Below the pieces are notes generated by a model. That model did not search any database and was not told the origin of the DNA. It worked only from the letters and a program-made list of their open reading frames with translations. The translations under genes were made by a program, and so were the position numbers. From the NCBI RefSeq assembly GCF_001654455.1, contig NZ_CP015772.1:3472001-3536000 (forward strand): a stretch of DNA of 64,000 nucleotides. Direction: 5' to 3'. The stretch's first letter is position 1, and the number at the start of each line of letters is the position of its first letter. Source of the stretch: Niabella ginsenosidivorans. GTDB lineage: Bacteria; Bacteroidota; Bacteroidia; Chitinophagales; Chitinophagaceae. Positions 9,531 to 16,141 of this stretch are shown piece after piece.

Positions 9531-9803
9531 TCAGCCTTTCTCTATAAAGAACCTCCGGTAAATTCCGGGGAAACCCTTCAGCATGTCCTGTGCTACAGCA
9601 ACCCCACACCGGTGACCCGCGCCGAAGGCTTCTTCCGGTCCTGTCTCCGGATGCAGTGAACCTCCCTGTTTTCTCAACAGATCGGCAGGGCAGATAAGTG
9701 TAAAACAGTGATGATCAAATATGCCTGGGTAAAAGCTAAAAGAGGGAAATTGCATTAACGGGCTCCCGTTAATACTAAAGGCGGGTTCGGTTAGCTGTGC
9801 CAT
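9531..9803 (-). pseudogene. Possible truncated VgrG-like N-terminus
   Basis: An open frame of 90 codons from the ATG at 9803. Its first half (FSINGSPLMQFPSFSFY, then HHCFTLICP) resembles, from memory, the opening strands of type VI secretion Vgr-family proteins of Bacteroidota, which are several hundred residues long. The frame stops soon after, with no gp5-like or C-terminal part downstream. If the resemblance is right, it is a broken relic. If not, it is an unrecognised small protein or a chance frame. No type VI structural gene is seen nearby. Confidence 0.35.
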
Positions 9804-9970
9804 ACATAAGGCTTTTTGTGATTTATAAACAAACCGTTTCAAACCATCCGTTCATTATCAGCAAGCAACAGTTTGTTATTAAAAACAATACGCTATAGTT
9901 AAAAATTAAAATTTATATTAGCGGCTATCAGTATCTGGAACTGAGGATGTATTTTTTCTGTATTCTTCCT

Positions 9971-9978
9971 TAAATTTG
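9971..9978 (+). promoter_or_regulatory. Putative -7 box of the exporter/glycosyltransferase/prenyltransferase cluster
   Basis: The sequence TAAATTTG matches the Bacteroidota -7 consensus. It lies 96 bases before the ATG at 10075 (54 before the TTG at 10033), and no other gene intervenes. The -33 region is T-rich but has no clear TTTG, so confidence is moderate. Confidence 0.45.
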
Positions 9979-10074
9979 CAAACAGCCAGAAATGACCCTG
10001 CTTTCCCGGTTGTAAGAAATTGACTATGTCCCTTGAAACGAATTAGCGGAAAGATCCATCAGCTCAGGAGCAGT

Positions 10075-11847
10075 ATGAATCTTTCAAAGATCATTGCTCT
10101 TGTAAAGGCCTCTTCAAAGAACAGCCTTTATCTTGTTGTGCTTTTCATTCTGGCTGAATCCGCCGTTTTCTTTACTTCCCTGTACCTGTTAAAAAAGCTG
10201 GTCGACATTGTGGCGCATGTTCAGCAGCATTCTGAACAAAGCTACCGGCAGATCCTCATTTATGTAATTGCCGCGGGTGTTGCAGGGGTGGTTTACTTAA
10301 TGATCCGCTCCTATAGCGCCTATCTGGTTGAGGCACAAGCTGCCAGGGTAGCGGAATACGTAAATGAGCAGATCCATACAAGGGCAGTAAACCTGGATCT
10401 GTCGTTTTATGAAAGCCCCTCTTACTATGATACGCTGAAACGTGCTATGGACAGTGGTGCGGAGCGGCCCAGCCTGATCATTACCACCCTGATAGAGCTA
10501 TTAAAAAACGCAGCCTCACTGGCCGCCGTGGGCGCTGTTCTGATCCTTATTAACTGGATGCTGCTGCCACTGCTTGCACTTTTTATTCTGCCAACGCTTT
10601 TTGTGCGCTTACATTATTCAAAAAAGCTGAACGACTGGCGCATAGCGCAAACACCCCTGGAACGAAAATCTGCCTACTACTCCACACTGATCACAACCGA
10701 TACAGCGGCTAAAGAGATCCGGGCTTATGACCTGGGTAATTATCTCAAAAACCAGTTCGTAGCCATCCGTAAAACCCTGATGAAAGAAAAGCTTGCGATC
10801 AATTTAAAACGCACCCGGCTCGAATCATTTACCACGGCTATGTCCAACATCGGTGTTTTTGTCTGCATCGGGTTTATTGCATTAAAAACCGTCAGTGGTG
10901 AAACAAGCGCCGGCGACATTACCTTATTCCTTGTGGCGTTTCCCCAATCCTTTACCATACTGCAGAACATTGCCGCCGGCATTTCTCTTTTATTTCAAAA
11001 CAGCATCTATGTAAACAGCATCTTTGAGCTGCTGGAACTGAAAGACCGGCTCAGCGAGCCCCGGGAGCAGCCAGCCCCGCTGCCGCAACAGGGAAAGGAA
11101 TTAGTGCTGGAGAATGTATCCTTTACCTATCCGCATGCGGCAGTGCCCACATTAAAAAATATTAACCTCAGCATTCCTTCCGGCAGGATCATTGCGATCG
11201 CCGGCCTGAACGGAGCCGGCAAATCCACTCTCATTAAACTGCTTTGCCGCTTGTATGATCCCGGTTCAGGAAAAGTGCTGCTCAACGGAACGGATATACG
11301 GAACTATGATGCCCATGAATTCCGCAAAATGATCGGCGTTGTATTCCAGGACTTTAACAGGTACAGCTTTACGGCCGCAGAAAATATATACCTGGGCAAT
11401 ATACAGGCTCCTTTTGATGAAAGGAGAGCTAAGGAAGCGGCAGAGAAATCCGGAGCCGCAACGTTTATCAATTCCTTCCCCAAACAATATGATACAGTAA
11501 TGGGGCGCCTGTTTGAAGACGGACAGGAAGTGAGCATCGGCCAGTGGCAAAAGCTGGCCCTGGCCAGGTGTTTTTATTCAGATGCCCAGTTTCTCATTCT
11601 TGATGAAGCCACCAGTGCGCTGGACGCAGCTTCTGAATCAGGGCTTTTTGACACCCTGAGGGAAAAGCTGGACAACAGAACAGCAATCGTGATCAGTCAC
11701 CGGCATTCTTCCCTCAAACACGCCGATTACATTTATTTCCTGGACGGTGGTACCATTGTGGAACAGGGTACTGACCAGGAGCTGATGGCCCTGCAGGGCG
11801 CTTATGCTAAATTATTTACAGAAAAAGACCTCTCCACTCCACAATGA
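10075..11847 (+). CDS. ABC exporter half-transporter (membrane domain fused to ATPase)
   Basis: A 590-residue protein from the ATG at 10075, which has AGGAG seven bases ahead; an in-frame TTG at 10033 would add 14 residues. About six membrane helices fill residues 20-320, followed by a nucleotide-binding domain with Walker A GLNGAGKST (about 377-385), Walker B FLILDEATSALD and the switch histidine in VISHRHSS. The signature loop reads SIGQWQ instead of LSGGQ, a variant seen in some peptide and lipid exporters. It should act as a homodimer in the inner membrane. It heads a run of five genes with overlapping ends, so it probably exports or flips the product made by the downstream glycosyl- and prenyltransferases. 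The substrate is unknown. Confidence 0.88.
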   Translation: MNLSKIIALVKASSKNSLYLVVLFILAESAVFFTSLYLLKKLVDIVAHVQQHSEQSYRQILIYVIAAGVAGVVYLMIRSYSAYLVEAQAARVAEYVNEQIHTRAVNLDLSFYESPSYYDTLKRAMDSGAERPSLIITTLIELLKNAASLAAVGAVLILINWMLLPLLALFILPTLFVRLHYSKKLNDWRIAQTPLERKSAYYSTLITTDTAAKEIRAYDLGNYLKNQFVAIRKTLMKEKLAINLKRTRLESFTTAMSNIGVFVCIGFIALKTVSGETSAGDITLFLVAFPQSFTILQNIAAGISLLFQNSIYVNSIFELLELKDRLSEPREQPAPLPQQGKELVLENVSFTYPHAAVPTLKNINLSIPSGRIIAIAGLNGAGKSTLIKLLCRLYDPGSGKVLLNGTDIRNYDAHEFRKMIGVVFQDFNRYSFTAAENIYLGNIQAPFDERRAKEAAEKSGAATFINSFPKQYDTVMGRLFEDGQEVSIGQWQKLALARCFYSDAQFLILDEATSALDAASESGLFDTLREKLDNRTAIVISHRHSSLKHADYIYFLDGGTIVEQGTDQELMALQGAYAKLFTEKDLSTPQ

Positions 11848-13025
11848 GCAAACACAACTATCATATAGCTATTTTATCCTGTTGTATTGACGACTGGGGA
11901 GGCAGTGAGGAGCTATGGGCGCGCAGCCTTCCCCTGTTGATTAATGAAAACTGCAATTGCAGGCTTTATAAGAACAGGATTAACTTTCAGCATCCTGAAA
12001 TAAAAAAATTAAAAGAGCTGGGCGTTCGTTTTTCAGAGCTGGATCCGCAACGTTCAGGTATAGGAAACGTGGCAAGAAAAATGCGGCAGATCATGAATCG
12101 CCTTACCGGCCATACTCATCAGAACCCGCTTACCTTTAGTCCGCTGCCTGCTGTTTTTCATAAACAGTTGCGCAAAAACCGTCCCGATTTTGTCATTATT
12201 GCCCAGGGAATCAATTTTGACGGGCTGGAATTTGCTTATGAATGCAGGCAATTGAACATTCCCTACGCCGTAATTGCGCAAAAGGGAGTGGATTTTTACT
12301 GGCCGCCAACCCGGTACAGGGAAGAGATGAGAAGAACGCTGCAGGCTGCGCAAAAATGTTATTTCGTATCAAAACATAACCAAACGCTTACAGAAGAGCA
12401 ACTGGGCCTGCGCCTGAAGAATGCGGAGCTGGTCTCCAACCCGGTAAAGCTGCCACGCGCACCACTGCCTTTTCCATCTGCCGGCAATGGCTACAAGCTG
12501 GCCTGTGTGGCCCGTTTATTTATTATTGACAAGGGACAGGATATTTTACTAAGGATACTCAGTAAAGAACCCTGGAAAAGCCGGAACATAGAGGTTTCCT
12601 TTATTGGCTCGGGGACTGACGAGCAGGGGCTAAAAGAGCTGGCGGCGCTGCTCAATATAACCAATGTAACGTTCCGGGGCCAGTTGAATAATATTAGCCG
12701 GGTTTGGCAAACCCATCATGCACTTTTACTACCTTCGCGTAGTGAGGGCATGGCGCTGTCTGTTCTGGAAGCAATGGCTTCAGGCCGGCCGGTGATCGTT
12801 ACCAACGCGGGGGGTCACGCCGAGATCATCCGGCATGGCATCAACGGGTTCATCAGCGATGCAACGGAAACCGCTTTTGCTGCAAACATGGAGGAAGCCT
12901 GGCAACAAAAAGAGCACTGGGAAAAGATCGGGTTACAGGCCTCTCAATTTATTAAGGATCATGTACCTGAATCTCCCGAACATAATTTTTCATTATCAAT
13001 TTTGAAACTGCTAAATGATCTCTAA
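11844..13025 (+). CDS. Glycosyltransferase family 4 (GT-B fold)
   Basis: A 393-residue retaining glycosyltransferase. The N-terminal half has an unusual opening (SCCIDDWGGSEELWARSL, including the donor/acceptor-site glycines). The C-terminal GT-B domain carries LACVARLFIIDKGQD and the EGMALSVLEAMASGRPV segment, which holds the E-x7-E motif that contacts the nucleotide sugar. The ATG overlaps the stop of the ABC gene by four bases (ATGA), which implies translational coupling. There is no signal peptide, so it acts in the cytosol. Donor and acceptor are unknown. Its place between an exporter and a UbiA prenyltransferase suggests that it decorates a lipid or isoprenoid. Confidence 0.88.
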   Translation: MSKHNYHIAILSCCIDDWGGSEELWARSLPLLINENCNCRLYKNRINFQHPEIKKLKELGVRFSELDPQRSGIGNVARKMRQIMNRLTGHTHQNPLTFSPLPAVFHKQLRKNRPDFVIIAQGINFDGLEFAYECRQLNIPYAVIAQKGVDFYWPPTRYREEMRRTLQAAQKCYFVSKHNQTLTEEQLGLRLKNAELVSNPVKLPRAPLPFPSAGNGYKLACVARLFIIDKGQDILLRILSKEPWKSRNIEVSFIGSGTDEQGLKELAALLNITNVTFRGQLNNISRVWQTHHALLLPSRSEGMALSVLEAMASGRPVIVTNAGGHAEIIRHGINGFISDATETAFAANMEEAWQQKEHWEKIGLQASQFIKDHVPESPEHNFSLSILKLLNDL

Positions 13026-14004
13026 GCCTCTCGTATCTGTTATCATGCCTACATATAACAGAGCCACTAAAATATTGAATGCAATTAACAGCGCATTAGG
13101 GCAAACATATACCAACATCGAAATACTGGTAGTAGACGACGGCTCAGCAGACGCTACCCGGGAAGTTTTAAAGGACGTGCAGGGAATCCGGTACATCCGG
13201 CAGGAGCACGGCGGGCAGGCCAGGGCCCGCAACACCGGCCTGGCGCTTGCAAAGGGCGAGATCATCGCTTCCCTTGACTCAGATGATATCTGGTACCCGT
13301 CTTTTTTAGAGAGATGCGTAGATAAGCTGACTGCGGACAACCTGGATTTTGTTTTTGCCAACTGGGACCAGGAAACGGGGGAGGGCGCTACTGCCGATTT
13401 CCTTACCCAGCACATTTATATCCAACCCTATTTTCATAAGATGAAAGACGGATGGGTAAACCTTACCAATGATGAGATCCGGAAAGTGTATTTACAGGGC
13501 TGCCCCTCCCCCTCATCGGCGCTGATCATACGGCGCTCCATAATGGGCTCCGGCTGGAACCCGGAAATAAAGATCGGGGACGACTGGTATCTATACCTTA
13601 ACGTGATCCTCTCCGGAAAACGAACGGCCGCTTTTACCCTTGACCGTTTATGGAGAAAATGCATCGATCAGAAAAATATATACGACGGGCGCAAAAGAAG
13701 CGAGGTACTGGAAAACCTATATATAGCAGACCTCCACAAAATGATTACCGCATTCAAAGACCGCCTTACTCCTGAGGAATTAAAGTTTCTCCAAAACAAG
13801 CATGTATACAGTCTTGTAGAACTGGCCAAACATAATCTGATCAGGGAATTCAACCTTGTAGAAACGGGGAAACTCCTGGGGCGCTCTTTCAGCATTGATG
13901 CGGCCCATGCTTTTAAATCGATTCCCGAAGTGATCAGCTTTGGACTGAAAAGAAAGCTGGGCATTTACAGAACCAAAAGGGATGGCAGGAGCAAAGCAAA
14001 CTAA
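13015..14004 (+). CDS. Glycosyltransferase family 2 (GT-A fold)
   Basis: A 329-residue inverting glycosyltransferase. It starts with PLVSVIMPTYNRA, the GT2 opening strand, followed by the nucleotide-binding VVDDGSADATRE and the metal-binding LDSDD at about residue 91. The region around IGDDWYLYLNV supplies the ED-like catalytic base. Its start lies 11 bases inside the preceding glycosyltransferase gene, and its end overlaps the next gene if that gene uses its first ATG. No membrane helix is visible. The sugar and acceptor are unknown. As the second sugar-adding enzyme in the cluster, it suggests a disaccharide or longer head group. Confidence 0.88.
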   Translation: MISKPLVSVIMPTYNRATKILNAINSALGQTYTNIEILVVDDGSADATREVLKDVQGIRYIRQEHGGQARARNTGLALAKGEIIASLDSDDIWYPSFLERCVDKLTADNLDFVFANWDQETGEGATADFLTQHIYIQPYFHKMKDGWVNLTNDEIRKVYLQGCPSPSSALIIRRSIMGSGWNPEIKIGDDWYLYLNVILSGKRTAAFTLDRLWRKCIDQKNIYDGRKRSEVLENLYIADLHKMITAFKDRLTPEELKFLQNKHVYSLVELAKHNLIREFNLVETGKLLGRSFSIDAAHAFKSIPEVISFGLKRKLGIYRTKRDGRSKAN

Positions 14005-15103
14005 AGGGCATATGGAGGCACAGAACATGCATTTGGAAAAGCTGCAACAAAGCATTCATGCCGCTGTACATTATCTGGCCGGGCACCAGTTACCCAACGG
14101 GGAGTTTATGACCTATATAGCACCTGATGACAAAATGCGGCAATGGTGTGTGCCGGACAGTAACACCTTCATCCCCGCGCTGATCGGCAATTGCCTGATG
14201 CCGCTTGAAGCTTCCTTTCCGCCAATAACAGCAATGCTGGATAAAACGGTGGCCTTTCTGCAATATCAGATGATGAGGGGAGGTGTCTGGCATTTTTTCC
14301 CTGCGTGGCACCCGCAGTTCAAACGCCTTCCGCCAGATACAGATGATACGGTAACCATTGCTGCCCTGTTGCGTAAAAGAAAAAAGCTCATTTTTGATAA
14401 TACCCCCATGCTCCTTGCAAACAGAACCAGAAACGGGCTCTTTTACACCTGGTATACCCTCCACCCTACCTTTATAAAATTTCCCCGTACTTACTGGCGC
14501 CTGATTCTGAGAGAGCTGAAGCACCCGCTAAGTACACTCCTGTACTGGATAAAAGGAGACCATAAGCGAAATGATGTAGATGCCATCGTAAACGCGAATG
14601 CCATTTACTATTTGGGGTATAACAAAACAACTGAACCGGTGGTGCGGTATCTTGCAGCCATCATCCAAAATAATAAAGAAGCCGGCAGTGACAAATGGTA
14701 CCTGAACCCTCTTGCCTACTTTTATTTTATATCAAGGCTGTATACAATACCAGGCGTTCCGTCTATACTTACAAACATTAAGCCCCTGATTATTAAAAAA
14801 ATTATAAATGCTATTCACAACAGTGCTGCGTTTGCAGACTGTGATCTGGAAATGGCGCTTGCCCTGTCTGCACTGGTAAACATGGATTATAAAGACCCCG
14901 GTTATCTTGCCGGGCTTGCAGCGCAGTTAATGGAAAAGCAGCAGACAGCAGGCAACTGGGAAAGGTATATTTTAGGTACGCACCCTAAAAAAATTATCGG
15001 GTGGGGCAGTGAAGAAGCCACCACGGCGCTTGCAGCAGAAGCCCTGTATCACTATCAGCTATCTTTACAAAATACAATGCGGGAAAATCATGAAGCTGTT
15101 TAA
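13982..15103 (+). CDS. Alpha/alpha-toroid protein with class II terpene cyclase-like DTDDT motif
   Basis: A 373-residue protein with no signal peptide and no membrane helices. Residues 119-123 read DTDDT, matching the DxDD(T) general-acid motif of class II terpene cyclases. QW-type repeats (Q-x3-G-x-W/F) are visible as QLPNGEF (36-42), QMMRGGVW (about 97-104) and QQTAGNW near residue 323, as in prenyltransferase/squalene-oxidase repeat proteins. The length corresponds to about one toroid, shorter than two-domain cyclases. ATGs at 14012 or 14027 are alternative starts, the last fitting a conventional N-terminus MHLEKLQQ. It overlaps its neighbours and precedes a UbiA prenyltransferase. Cyclase activity is an inference: single-toroid proteins with a similar motif and unknown function also exist. 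Confidence 0.65.
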   Translation: MAGAKQTKGHMEAQNMHLEKLQQSIHAAVHYLAGHQLPNGEFMTYIAPDDKMRQWCVPDSNTFIPALIGNCLMPLEASFPPITAMLDKTVAFLQYQMMRGGVWHFFPAWHPQFKRLPPDTDDTVTIAALLRKRKKLIFDNTPMLLANRTRNGLFYTWYTLHPTFIKFPRTYWRLILRELKHPLSTLLYWIKGDHKRNDVDAIVNANAIYYLGYNKTTEPVVRYLAAIIQNNKEAGSDKWYLNPLAYFYFISRLYTIPGVPSILTNIKPLIIKKIINAIHNSAAFADCDLEMALALSALVNMDYKDPGYLAGLAAQLMEKQQTAGNWERYILGTHPKKIIGWGSEEATTALAAEALYHYQLSLQNTMRENHEAV

Positions 15104-16106
15104 GATCATACGTTCTGCTGAATGGTGGGAATATAAATTGCCTCCGCTACTGGGGATTGGCTACGCCACAACCCTGAAATGTGGCGGGCAGATCTATGAT
15201 TACTGGAGATGGCTGTTTGTTATCCTGCTTTCCTTAGTAGCGGGCGCTGCCTATGTAAGCATCATTAACGATGTTACAGATCTTAAAGATGATATTATGG
15301 CCGGTAAAAAAAACCGGATGCAGCATTTGCCTGTTTATTGCCGCTGGCTGTTGCCGCTGCTTTGCCTGTTACTGGGGCTTTTCTTTGAGTATACGATCTA
15401 CTATCCGGATACAATTTCAATGATCCTGTACCTGGTTCCCTGGGTATTGTTCAGCCTTTATTCCTTTCCGCCTTTCCGGCTTAAGAACCATGGGTTGCCC
15501 GGCATATTGTGCGATGCCGGCGGATCACATGTTTTTACCAGCCTACTGATGATCAGCAGCATGTCTTTTGCTATGAACCGGCCGATCGACATTGCCTGGC
15601 TGACCCTGACGGGGATCTGGGCGCTATGTTATGGCTTAAGAGGCATTCTCTGGCATCAGTATACCGACAGGGAAAACGATATCCGCTCAGGATTGAATAC
15701 GGTAGCTACCCGGATTCCTCCCCAAAAATTCAGGCCACTGGAAACAACTATTTTTCTAATTGAATTACTGGTTACATTAGGTATTTTCCTGTATCTTTCC
15801 AACCTGTGGATCATCATCGCATATGCATTTTACGTGCTGCTTTGCTTTTTGCGCAGCCGGTTCCTGGGCCAGCGGCCGGTTGTTATATTAACCAGCGGCA
15901 ATATGCCCGTGCAAATTTTACAGCTGGATTATTTTCAGTGCATCTTTCCGGTTACTTTACTGATCTGCGCTACCATTACAGACAGAGATAATCTGCTTCC
16001 GCTGACCGTTCACCTGGTGCTTTTCCCGGACACACTTATCAGGATGGTTAAAGACCTTAAAGCCGTCCTTTATACAATAATAAAAACTAAAAAACTGAGC
16101 GCCTGA
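15090..16106 (+). CDS. UbiA-superfamily prenyltransferase (membrane)
   Basis: A 338-residue integral membrane protein with about eight or nine helices. The start was placed at the ATG at 15090, inside the end of the toroid gene, because the upstream extension has no membrane character. Both aspartate-rich magnesium/diphosphate motifs are present: N60-D61-x2-D64-x3-D68 (NDVTDLKDD) and D193-x3-D197 (DREND). The YSFPPFRLKNHG loop is also typical of the family. UbiA enzymes move a prenyl group from a diphosphate to an aromatic or other acceptor in the membrane, and some members cyclise terpenes. No quinone-pathway genes are adjacent. The partners (toroid, two glycosyltransferases, exporter) suggest a specialised lipid. 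Confidence 0.88.
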   Translation: MKLFKIIRSAEWWEYKLPPLLGIGYATTLKCGGQIYDYWRWLFVILLSLVAGAAYVSIINDVTDLKDDIMAGKKNRMQHLPVYCRWLLPLLCLLLGLFFEYTIYYPDTISMILYLVPWVLFSLYSFPPFRLKNHGLPGILCDAGGSHVFTSLLMISSMSFAMNRPIDIAWLTLTGIWALCYGLRGILWHQYTDRENDIRSGLNTVATRIPPQKFRPLETTIFLIELLVTLGIFLYLSNLWIIIAYAFYVLLCFLRSRFLGQRPVVILTSGNMPVQILQLDYFQCIFPVTLLICATITDRDNLLPLTVHLVLFPDTLIRMVKDLKAVLYTIIKTKKLSA

Positions 16107-16141
16107 TGGAAACAGTGGATAATCCTGCCGGGCGGGCGGAA

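Noticed and set aside
9843-10074. A small precursor-peptide gene upstream of the ABC exporter, as in peptide-product clusters
   Set aside because: Only tiny frames (seven and six codons at 9992 and 10026) are present, without leader or core features. The cluster also lacks peptide-modifying enzymes.
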